Shown here: piece after piece, positions 1 to 4,589 of the stretch
Layout of the letters: each line of letters opens with the position of its first letter
Numbering within the stretch: position 1 is the stretch's first letter
Source: Chloroflexota bacterium
GTDB taxonomy: Bacteria; Chloroflexota; Limnocylindria; P2-11E
Assembly: GCA_013695575.1 (NCBI GenBank)
Contig: JACDAF010000323.1
Span: 1-5,043, forward strand
Length of the DNA: 5,043 nucleotides
Direction of reading: 5' to 3'
Program-made: the position numbers and the translations under genes
Notes under the pieces: model-generated
The model's database searches: none
Told to the model about the DNA's origin: nothing
What the model saw: the letters and a program-made list of their open reading frames with translations, nothing else

Positions 1-198
1 CCCTGGGAGAACCCGTTCGTGGAATCCTTCGGCGGCAAGGTCAGAGACGAGGTGCTCGCCGTGGAAGCCTTCGACTCGCTGCTCGAGGCGAAGACCGTCA
101 TCGAAGATTGGAGAAACACCTACAACACGATCCGGCCGCACAGCAGCCTCGGCTGGAAAGCCCCCGCCGCCTACGCGGCGAGCTGGAAGGAGCACTGA
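1..198 (+). CDS. IS3-family transposase, C-terminal fragment (5' end outside window)
   Basis: This is the last 65 residues of a DDE integrase-core transposase, the enzyme that cuts and joins the ends of an IS3-type element. The reading frame is open from base 1 to a TGA at 196-198. The segment NPFVESFGGKVRDE matches the region around the third catalytic acid (Glu) of IS3-family transposases. The following YNTIRPHSSLGWKAPAAYA matches the family's conserved C-terminal Y-N-x-x-R-P-H-x-x-L-x-x-x-P-x-x-Y pattern. The N-terminal part, the two catalytic aspartates and any OrfA partner lie upstream of the window, so I cannot say whether the element is intact. A plausible element end follows 24 bases after the stop. 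The family call is firm; the subgroup is not assigned. Confidence 0.93.
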   Translation, partial: PWENPFVESFGGKVRDEVLAVEAFDSLLEAKTVIEDWRNTYNTIRPHSSLGWKAPAAYAASWKEH

Positions 199-211
199 GA
201 GAACCCGACTC

Positions 212-571
212 TCATAACGAGTGGACCGACAAACGGGGTCCGGTCACCTGCGACAGCCGTGCGAGCATCGTGAGGTCGGCGTGAAGCTGAACCTTCGCCA
301 ACCCGCGCACCCGGATCGGAGCCAACCCGTACTCGTGCTTCAAGCGACCGAACTCGCGCTCGACGGCCGACCGGCCGCGGTAGAGGTCGCCGAACCGCTT
401 GGTGGAGCGCGGGACGAGGGGTTTGCGACGGTCGGCCTTCAGCCAAACCGACTTCGGCGCGCACTTCGCGGAGGGGCAACGCCACTTGGTCGCCTTTCGC
501 TTGAAGTCAGCTCCGGCGAACGCCCAGCGGCCGTGCTCACACGTCGGTACGTCGTCAAGCGTGCGCGCCAC
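212..571 (-). pseudogene. IS4-superfamily (DDE_Tnp_1) transposase, C-terminal remnant
   Basis: The minus-strand frame encodes the C-terminal third of an IS4/IS1182-like DDE transposase. It carries a cysteine-containing segment (CEHGRWAFAGADFKRKATKW, then CPSAKC) followed by YRGRSAVEREFGRLK. That segment fits the Y-(2)-R-(3)-E-(6)-K signature of the IS4 group, including the catalytic Glu. The closing part (VRGLAKVQLHADLTMLARL) is typical of the family. The 5' half with the catalytic Asp residues is missing: an in-frame TGA lies at 589-587, and the GTG at 571 is only the first available start. The last 11 residues (from VTG to the stop at 214-212) are encoded by the neighbouring IS3 end, not by the original gene. 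I read it as a dead fragment cut at both ends. Confidence 0.85.
222..246 (+). repeat. Putative right terminal inverted repeat of the IS3 element
   Basis: On the minus strand it begins TGACCGGACCCCGTTTGTCG, a GC-rich sequence starting with TG as expected for an IS3 terminus. It contains an internal GGACC/GGTCC pair (223-227 and 237-241). The partner repeat is not in the window, so this rests on position and end sequence only. Confidence 0.5.
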
Positions 572-600
572 AACAGCCCTATGCCGTCAGAATTCCCGGT

Positions 601-1080
601 GTGACCGCTGTTCTGATGGTGGCCGGAGCAATCCTAGAATTGGCCGGACTCGCACTGGTCGCGCTCGACGTTCGGCAATCCCACCGTGAGGGGGAACGGC
701 TGTCTCGTCCGGACAAGCTCATCCAGGTCGGAGCCGCCATCGCGCACGCGCGCGCGTTCGCGCCCACCGTTCAGGGTGGCGGAACGCCTCCCGTGCCTTC
801 GCTTGAGGAACGTGTCTCGACACTTGAGGACGAAGTGGAACGGCTGCAACGTGACCTCCGGGCGGCCGAGGAGCGGGAGACGCACGCTCACCGGGAGATG
901 ACGGATCGCTTTGCCGAGTGGATCGCGGAGGCTCGACGCGAGACGTTCGATCTTGGTCAGGCGCTGAAGGGACTCATTGGCACCGTCGCCGCTGGAAACG
1001 TGCGGCGAAGGGTCGCGGGCGTCGCCCTGTTCGGCGCCGGACTCTTCCTGCAAACGGTTGGGAACCTCGCGGCGCTTTAG
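601..1080 (+). CDS. Small membrane protein with two transmembrane segments and a coiled coil
   Basis: I do not recognise a named family. The 159-residue product has a hydrophobic N-terminal helix (about residues 3-23, VLMVAGAILELAGLALVAL) and a second at the C terminus (about 138-158, VAGVALFGAGLFLQTVGN). Between them lies a charged region with a heptad-like segment at about 67-103 (SLEERVSTLEDEVERLQRDL) that probably forms a coiled coil. This suggests a membrane-anchored hairpin with the coiled coil on one side of the membrane, but no function follows from it. The GTG start is followed directly by the first helix. No clear Shine-Dalgarno sequence is visible because the upstream DNA is the transposase remnant. 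An intrinsic terminator follows about 80 bases after the TAG. It is probably host or accessory cargo rather than part of the integrase operon. Confidence 0.75.
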   Translation: MTAVLMVAGAILELAGLALVALDVRQSHREGERLSRPDKLIQVGAAIAHARAFAPTVQGGGTPPVPSLEERVSTLEDEVERLQRDLRAAEERETHAHREMTDRFAEWIAEARRETFDLGQALKGLIGTVAAGNVRRRVAGVALFGAGLFLQTVGNLAAL

Positions 1081-1107
1081 CGGCGTTGCCAGGTTCGGCA
1101 CGACTCC

Positions 1108-1126
1108 GTGTCTCACCTGTGTCTCA
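1108..1126 (+). repeat. Direct repeat pair GTGTCTCA, 11-bp spacing
   Basis: GTGTCTCA occurs at 1108-1115 and again at 1119-1126, about one helical turn apart. It resembles the TGTCACA elements further right. It could be a protein-binding pair (integrase arm site or operator) or the relic of an insertion-sequence end. Confidence 0.5.
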
Positions 1127-1150
1127 TGAGCCGCGCTCAGACGACCCGCC

Positions 1151-1201
1151 TGTCACAAATGACCCGCATAACCATGCGGGTTTTGGCTTATCCTTGTGAC
1201 A
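1151..1201. repeat. Inverted repeat TGTCACAA/TTGTGACA around the terminator
   Basis: TGTCACAA at 1151-1158 is exactly complementary to TTGTGACA at 1194-1201, a perfect 8-bp inverted repeat with a 35-base interior that holds the terminator hairpin. The heptamer GACCCGC also occurs twice on the left side (1143-1149 and 1161-1167). The arrangement resembles a recombinase core or operator, but function is unproven. Confidence 0.55.
1162..1184 (+). terminator. Rho-independent terminator
   Basis: A perfect 8-bp stem (ACCCGCAT at 1162-1169 with ATGCGGGT at 1174-1181) encloses the four-base loop AACC and is followed by TTT. It lies 82 bases beyond the membrane-protein stop and would end that transcript. 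On the other strand the stem is followed only by CATTTG, so termination from the right would be weaker. It sits inside an 8-bp inverted repeat, so it may also be part of a recombination site. Confidence 0.75.
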
Positions 1202-1260
1202 TCGAAAGGCCCATACGGGATTCAGACATCCCTGCAAATCGGCATAGGAACCGCCGCCGT

Positions 1261-1278
1261 GTCACACCGGGGTCACAC
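1261..1278 (+). repeat. Direct repeat pair GTCACAC, 11-bp spacing
   Basis: GTCACAC occurs at 1261-1267 and 1272-1278, with the same 11-bp period as the GTGTCTCA pair at 1108-1126. It lies 20 bases upstream of the zinc-ribbon gene start, so it could be an operator for that gene or an arm-type integrase site. Confidence 0.5.
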
Positions 1279-1297
1279 GACTCGAGCAGTGAGCACA

Positions 1298-1702
1298 ATG
1301 ACAACCGTGTCGAGCGATCGAATCGTCCGTTGTGGCCAGTGCCGTCTTGTGCTCGAGGAGACCGGCGGCGAGCCGCCAGAGAGTCGAATCCCATGTCCTT
1401 CGTGCGGCTCGACCAGCCGATCCGTCGAGTTGCAGCTCGAGAGTCGCATCAAGCTGCGGTCGATGGTTTCGCTGAAAGCTAGGCCGGGCGTCGGAAAGTG
1501 GTTCCAGAAGCAGAAGGTCGGGGATGAGTTCCACCGCCTGACGGCGAGATGGCACCGGCTGAGCAGGGTCGTCGACCGCCGGCGCAACCGCTACCGCGAG
1601 CACATCGAGGACGTCGAGACTGGCGACGTCGTTCGGCACGTCGACGAGGCACTCACCGATCACACTGGCCGGGGCGATGCTCGGCGCTCGCCTCGCTCTT
1701 AG
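1298..1702 (+). CDS. Zinc-ribbon protein of unknown function
   Basis: The 134-residue product has an N-terminal zinc ribbon with ligands C12-x2-C15 and C33-x2-C36 (RCGQC and PCPSC), then a basic, mostly helical region rich in Arg and His. The C-terminal part (GDEFHRLTARWHRLSRVVDR, then YREHIEDVETGDVV) looks like a conserved uncharacterised bacterial family that I recognise by pattern only. The zinc ribbon and basic character suggest nucleic-acid binding or an adaptor role. I chose the ATG at 1298; the frame stays open upstream to a GTG at 1196, but that stretch runs through the repeats and looks non-coding. GTG at 1289 is also possible. No strong ribosome site is visible. The TAG overlaps the stop of the convergent integrase gene. 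Confidence 0.75.
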   Translation: MTTVSSDRIVRCGQCRLVLEETGGEPPESRIPCPSCGSTSRSVELQLESRIKLRSMVSLKARPGVGKWFQKQKVGDEFHRLTARWHRLSRVVDRRRNRYREHIEDVETGDVVRHVDEALTDHTGRGDARRSPRS

Positions 1703-2772
1703 CCGGCAAGGTCCAGATAGTCGAGCTCGACTTCGTCGGTGAGAACGGCGACGGGTTCGAGCAGGTCGGCATAGACGATCTCGGTGCGATCCATGACCAC
1801 GTGCGCGTAGGTCTTGAGGTACTCCTGCGGCGAGTGCCCTAGCCATCCTGCCGCCTCCGCGACGGGAACGCCTTGCAGGTGCCAGAGCGATGCGCGCCGG
1901 TGGCGCAGGTCGTGTGGCGAGAACGCCGGTATGCCGGTCGCCTTGCACCCCCGCTTGATCGCAGTGCGGAGTCTGTCGGCTCCGAACCCGGCGAACACTT
2001 GAACGTCGAGGTCGCGATCCTCACGGGGCACGAGGTCGGCGACCGCCCGGAACACCGAGTCAGGGACGGGAACCCATCGGGCCATGCTCGTCTTGGCAGT
2101 CGCCTGTGTCACGCGCCAGCGGCCCGCAGGCTCGTCCACGTCGCCCCAGGTCAGCGCCTCGAGTTCTGTCACGCGCATCCCCGTCGCGTCGAGCGTGAGA
2201 ATGGGGAGGCGGTAGCGGGGCGGGACGGCGCCGAGCGCCGCGACCACGTGCGCGGCGGTCGGCGGGCTCACTTCGGACCGATCCTCCTGCGGCAGCTTCA
2301 CGCGCTTGTCCCTCACCGGGTTCGGGACGATCTCGTGAAAGGCGAGCACCATCGCGAACGTCGCAAGCGTCTTGCGGATCGACTCCCGTTTCAGCGTAAG
2401 CGTCCCGACGAACGCGGCCACGTCCTCAGGCGTGATCCGGTCGATGGCCGTCTCACCGAAGGTGGGGAGGATACGGCCGAGGTTGACGCCGTGCGTCGTC
2501 GCTGTGCTCGTGGTCACGTCGATGCGCGAGGCTCGCCACTTCTCGGCAACGGTCGCGAACGTCGGCGCGGCCTCCGGGTGGGCGAGGCGTAGGTCGGGCA
2601 CGCGGCACGCGGCGAGCTCGCCGGCGATCCAGTCGCGACGCGCCCTCGCCTCGCGCTGGGTCGAGAACGAGCCTCCGCTCCGCATGAGCGACTCACGGCC
2701 TCCGAGTCGGTAGCGCACCCTGAAGCGGACGACGCCGTCGCGCTCGATCCGGGTGACGAACGCGCTAGGCAC
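1699..2772 (-). CDS. int: Tyrosine recombinase / phage-type integrase
   Basis: This is a complete 357-residue site-specific recombinase that would integrate and, with a directionality factor, excise the element. An arm-binding-like N terminus (about 1-55, VRFRVRYRLGGRES) is followed by a SAM-like core-binding domain (about 71-160) and the catalytic domain (about 165-335). All the expected catalytic positions are present: R200 (TGMRVTELEAL), K227 (TAKTSMARW), H287 and R290 (SPHDLRHRRAS), H313 (GWLGHSP) and the nucleophile Y322 (YLKTYAHV). The GTG start at 2772 overlaps the previous gene by 8 bases, which suggests translational coupling; no strong Shine-Dalgarno is seen. It is the last gene of the minus-strand operon, the usual place for an attachment site to follow. 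Confidence 0.96.
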   Translation of the reverse strand: MPSAFVTRIERDGVVRFRVRYRLGGRESLMRSGGSFSTQREARARRDWIAGELAACRVPDLRLAHPEAAPTFATVAEKWRASRIDVTTSTATTHGVNLGRILPTFGETAIDRITPEDVAAFVGTLTLKRESIRKTLATFAMVLAFHEIVPNPVRDKRVKLPQEDRSEVSPPTAAHVVAALGAVPPRYRLPILTLDATGMRVTELEALTWGDVDEPAGRWRVTQATAKTSMARWVPVPDSVFRAVADLVPREDRDLDVQVFAGFGADRLRTAIKRGCKATGIPAFSPHDLRHRRASLWHLQGVPVAEAAGWLGHSPQEYLKTYAHVVMDRTEIVYADLLEPVAVLTDEVELDYLDLAG

Positions 2773-3079
2773 GGGCGTCGCGCTTGTGTCGAGCTGAGGC
2801 TTGGACGACCTGGCGCAGTTGCGACGCCTCCCTCGTTGTGCCGGCGTGGCCGAGCATCGGAGGCACCGGCTGGGTCAGGTACTTCTCGACGTCGTCGAGG
2901 GTGAAGTCGAAGCGTCCGCTCGCTGCGCCCGCGACGATGACGTTCGTGCTCGCGTCAACGAGCGCGAACATGCCGTAGTCGAGAGCGTGCTGATCGCGCC
3001 GGCGCGACTTCTTGAGAGCGAGCCCTTGCCGGTCTGCCATCCGCCGCAGCCGGTTCTCGCGGATCTTCTCGTCAGACAT
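2765..3079 (-). CDS. Small conserved hypothetical protein of actinobacterial mobile elements
   Basis: The 104-residue product has a basic N terminus (KIRENRLRRMADRQGLALKK) followed by a compact segment, about 34-68 (LDYGMFALVDASTNVIVAG, then FTLDDVEKYL), of a type I recognise as common, uncharacterised small proteins in Actinomycetota. The C-terminal tail is charged and low in complexity. No catalytic motif is visible. I chose the ATG at 3079 because AAGGAGG lies 6 bases upstream. An ATG at 3142 is in frame and overlaps the stop of the preceding gene, but it would add 21 unremarkable residues. The stop overlaps the integrase start by 8 bases, so the two are probably co-expressed. Confidence 0.78.
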   Translation of the reverse strand: MSDEKIRENRLRRMADRQGLALKKSRRRDQHALDYGMFALVDASTNVIVAGAASGRFDFTLDDVEKYLTQPVPPMLGHAGTTREASQLRQVVQASARHKRDARA

Positions 3080-3085
3080 CCCGTG

Positions 3086-3092
3086 CCTCCTT
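3086..3092 (-). promoter_or_regulatory. Strong ribosome binding site that fixes the start at 3079
   Basis: On the minus strand AAGGAGG is followed by six bases and then ATG. It is the best Shine-Dalgarno in the window and decides for the ATG at 3079 over the in-frame ATG at 3142. Confidence 0.8.
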
Positions 3093-3138
3093 ATTCGGAG
3101 ACCGATGCCCGAGAACGTACCAGCAGCGATGCTGAAAG

Positions 3139-3399
3139 TCATGCTGTCGGACGTACCCGGTCGTCTCGATACGTCGACCGCTCGAGGAGTTCGAGGTACT
3201 GCGATGCGTGCACCATCGGCCGCGAGTAGCCCGGCAGGACGACGACGTCGAGCTCGCGGAAGACGGCGTCGACAGCGCGGCGCTCGAGGCCGAGCTCGCG
3301 AAGGTGCGAGCGCGTGAGCAGCGCGCCAGCCGTGTCGAGCAGCTCGGCAGCGGTCGGCTTTCGCCGCGGAGCCTCGTTTATGTCGCGGAGTTCGCTCAC
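3139..3399 (-). CDS. Small helix-turn-helix DNA-binding protein
   Basis: The 86-residue product has a predicted helix-turn-helix at about residues 28-52 (LLTRSHLRELGLERRAVDAV). A short strand or wing follows (DVVVLPGYSRPMV), then a closing helix (ASQYLELLERSTY). The size and layout fit small DNA-binding proteins of mobile elements such as excisionases, AlpA-like factors or transcription regulators; I cannot choose among these. I chose the GTG at 3399 because its GTGA overlaps the stop of the 32-residue ORF upstream, and because the conserved part begins shortly after it. The frame is open further upstream, but that stretch is arginine- and proline-rich shadow of neighbouring genes. Its stop is 60 bases before the next start. 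Confidence 0.72.
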   Translation of the reverse strand: MSELRDINEAPRRKPTAAELLDTAGALLTRSHLRELGLERRAVDAVFRELDVVVLPGYSRPMVHASQYLELLERSTYRDDRVRPTA

Positions 3400-3494
3400 G
3401 CGACGACCTTGCGCTCGAACCACGCCTCGAGGAACTCCGCCGGCGTGGGGCGGCCGTGCTCCGGTCGGAGCCGGCCGGTGTCGAATCCGCTCAT
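3396..3494 (-). CDS. 32-residue hypothetical protein coupled on both sides
   Basis: This short ORF encodes a 32-residue peptide with a polar N terminus (MSGFDTGRLRPEHGR) and a helix-like C terminus (TPAEFLEAWFERKVVA). Three things support it. A Shine-Dalgarno-like AAGGAAG lies four bases before the ATG. The ATG overlaps the TGA of the putative initiator gene as ATGA (3494-3491). Its own TGA overlaps the next GTG start as GTGA (3399-3396). It fills the gap between the two genes exactly. No family is recognised. It could be a functional micropeptide or mainly a translational relay that keeps ribosomes moving between its neighbours. Confidence 0.6.
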   Translation of the reverse strand: MSGFDTGRLRPEHGRPTPAEFLEAWFERKVVA

Positions 3495-4225
3495 CTCGCT
3501 TCCTTCGCAAGGTGAACTCGCCAGAGCTTCGTCGGCCGTCGCCCGTTCGAGCCCTCATACACACCCGCAGGAGTCACGAAGCGGATCGCCTGGAGCTTCT
3601 CCATCGCTGTTCGGACGGATCCCTCGCCCATCGGGACCCATCGTCGGAGGAAGCGTCTGGAAAGCGGCAACGGATCGTGCGCCGGCGTACCCCCGAGCAG
3701 CCGCGCCTGGACTAGGAGCTCGATGGAGGACCAGAGCTGACGTGCAGGTCGACTGGCGTCTTCAGGGAGAGCGGCGAGTGAGACGACCGGCCGCTCCACG
3801 AAGCCGCCGTCGAGGAGTAGCCGTCGCTTCCAGACGACAAACTCCGAGCGGGGCAGCCAGCGCGCCTCGCCGGAGATCGCGGCGGCGTACCGATATGCAA
3901 GAGGCTTCCCCGGCTCGACTCCGCGCGCCACTTCATCGACGAATCGGATGACAGCCGAGTTGTCGTCCCAAGATGCGAGGACCGCCCCTGCCAGGATCTC
4001 GCCGTCCCAAGTCGAGAGGTCCCGAGTGGACGTCCCTAGTGGAACGTCCCGAGTGGAGTCATCGAGGGGTGTTCCACTAGGGACGTCCACCTTCCACTCG
4101 GGATGCGTTGTCTCCCTAGTGGAAGCTTCTACTTGGGACGCTGTGAGGTTCTCGCAGCGCAAGCAGAGATCAGTCTCCGACTCGCGACCACACGTAAAGC
4201 AGCGACGGGCAGGGAGAGCACTCAC
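3491..4225 (-). CDS. Putative replication initiator: zinc ribbon plus winged-helix region
   Basis: The 244-residue product starts with a zinc ribbon (C9, C12, C21, C24; CFTCGRESETDLCLRC). A low-complexity Ser/Thr/Asp-rich linker follows (about 30-74). The helical C-terminal part seems to hold two winged-helix-like units: about 110-150 (LAYRYAAAISGEARWLPRSE) and about 185-235 (LPLSRRFLRRWVPMGEGSVR, then AMEKLQAIRFV). Two winged helices are usual in iteron-binding plasmid initiators, and the linker DNA holds an iteron-like array, so I infer a replication initiator. A transcription regulator of the element is the main alternative. I chose GTG at 4225, preceded by GGGGGAG at four bases and directly before the zinc ribbon; an ATG at 4279 is in frame but lacks a ribosome site. 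Its TGA overlaps the next ATG. Confidence 0.55.
   Translation of the reverse strand: MSALPARRCFTCGRESETDLCLRCENLTASQVEASTRETTHPEWKVDVPSGTPLDDSTRDVPLGTSTRDLSTWDGEILAGAVLASWDDNSAVIRFVDEVARGVEPGKPLAYRYAAAISGEARWLPRSEFVVWKRRLLLDGGFVERPVVSLAALPEDASRPARQLWSSIELLVQARLLGGTPAHDPLPLSRRFLRRWVPMGEGSVRTAMEKLQAIRFVTPAGVYEGSNGRRPTKLWRVHLAKEAR
4005..4138. repeat. Iteron-like array: eight copies of a 13-bp motif in both orientations
   Basis: The motif is about TCCCNAGTGGAAG. Plus-oriented copies start at 4005, 4020, 4033, 4047 and 4113. Minus-oriented copies occupy 4071-4083, 4091-4103 and 4126-4138. The first four are head-to-tail with 13-15 bp periods. The last two abut as a 26-bp imperfect palindrome (4113-4138) centred on AAGCTT. 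A degenerate ninth copy may start at 3966 (TCCCAAG). The array lies inside the putative initiator gene, in the linker coding region. I infer protein-binding iterons of an origin or an autoregulatory operator. No AT-rich unwinding stretch is obvious next to it. Confidence 0.82.
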
Positions 4226-4323
4226 GGAGCTCCCCCAGCAGGCACGCTCGCGCGTCTCACGCCGCCGTCGTTGCAGCATCCGCAGTGTGCTCTACCCTTG
4301 TGCTGTCTCCCGTTTGACTCGTG

Positions 4324-4346
4324 AGGGCCGGTCACCCGCCGGCCCT
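4324..4346. terminator. GC-rich hairpin between excisionase-like gene and initiator gene
   Basis: GGGCCGG (4325-4331) pairs with CCGGCCC (4339-4345) around a 7-base loop, and one more A-T pair extends the stem. On the minus strand it begins 9 bases after the excisionase-like stop. No T-run follows on either strand, so it may attenuate transcription or protect RNA ends rather than be a full intrinsic terminator. The rest of 4226-4354 shows no clear promoter by eye. Confidence 0.4.
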
Positions 4347-4354
4347 TCGCCGTC

Positions 4355-4549
4355 TCATGGGCCTTCCTTTTGCCCGCTTAGGGCCAGGACGTCCTTCAGC
4401 CGGAACCGCGGATGAGACTCCGGCGTGAAGCGGATCTCCTCGAGGACGCCGCGCGCAACCAGGCGCTTTATCGTGTGCGTCGAGACCCCGAGGAGACGGG
4501 CCGCCTCGCCTCGACTGACCAGAACGTGTGCTGCGGTTTGATCGCTCAT
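4355..4549 (-). CDS. Excisionase-like helix-turn-helix protein (MerR/HTH_17 type)
   Basis: The 64-residue product contains a single winged helix-turn-helix: VSRGEAARLLGVSTHTIKRL, then a turn and strand (VARGVLEEI) and a PRFRLKDVLAL closing part. This is the pattern of HTH_17/excisionase proteins, which bend DNA at attachment sites to make integrase excisive, or act as small regulators. The ATG at 4549 gives the usual size for the family; a TTG at 4579 is in frame but unlikely. The ribosome site is weak. Linkage with a tyrosine integrase on the same strand supports a recombination directionality role, though the family alone does not separate excisionase from repressor. It starts 40 bases from a divergent gene. 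Confidence 0.78.
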   Translation of the reverse strand: MSDQTAAHVLVSRGEAARLLGVSTHTIKRLVARGVLEEIRFTPESHPRFRLKDVLALSGQKEGP

Positions 4550-4589
4550 ACCTGAGCTTGTCGGCTGCCGTTCTGGCAAAGTTACGAAC
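4550..4589. promoter_or_regulatory. Short divergent intergenic region
   Basis: Only 40 bases separate the starts of two divergent genes (4549 minus, 4590 plus). Promoters must therefore overlap each other or the coding regions. A weak plus-strand candidate is TTGTCG (4558-4563) with TTACGA (4582-4587). It matches consensus poorly and sits very close to the GTG, which would give an almost leaderless mRNA. Confidence 0.25.

Larger units (their letters stand above)
1..246 (+). mobile_element. Right end of an IS3-family insertion sequence
   Basis: The element contains the transposase tail and ends about 48 bases after its stop. The proposed terminal repeat is 222-246, which reads outward to GGTCCGGTCA, so the element boundary would end in CA as IS3 ends usually do. 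The boundary is supported from the other side: minus-strand similarity to an IS4-type transposase stops exactly here. The left end and its matching inverted repeat are outside the window, so the boundary is inferred. Confidence 0.6.

Noticed and set aside
634..1116. Minus-strand frame of 160 codons opposite the membrane protein
   Set aside because: The plus strand encodes two clear hydrophobic helices and a heptad pattern; the minus product has neither hydrophobic core nor motif.
1081..1297. tRNA or tRNA 3' fragment as integration target
   Set aside because: No cloverleaf, no T-arm consensus and no CCA end could be recognised near the integrase.
1196..1297. Longer N terminus for the zinc-ribbon protein from GTG 1196
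   Set aside because: The added 34 residues have no motif, and the DNA there is explained by the short repeats.
1262..1948. Minus-strand open frame of 228 codons
   Set aside because: It overlaps the integrase in another frame and lies opposite the zinc-ribbon gene; low-complexity Arg/Ala/Ser product with no motif.
1873..2592. Long plus-strand open frame of 239 codons
   Set aside because: It lies entirely opposite the integrase gene, whose catalytic residues are all in place; the product is arginine- and histidine-rich with no recognisable motif, a usual shadow in GC-rich DNA.
3080..3142. Upstream ATG at 3142 as start of the 2765 gene
   Set aside because: It overlaps the previous stop as ATGA, but the ATG at 3079 has a near-perfect AAGGAGG and begins the conserved-looking part.
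3208..3951. Plus-strand frame of 247 codons
   Set aside because: It runs opposite three minus-strand genes that are linked by stop/start overlaps and have ribosome sites; the product is Arg/Ser-rich without domains.
4005..4138. CRISPR-like array
   Set aside because: Copies are only 13 bp, almost without spacers, in both orientations and inside a coding sequence.
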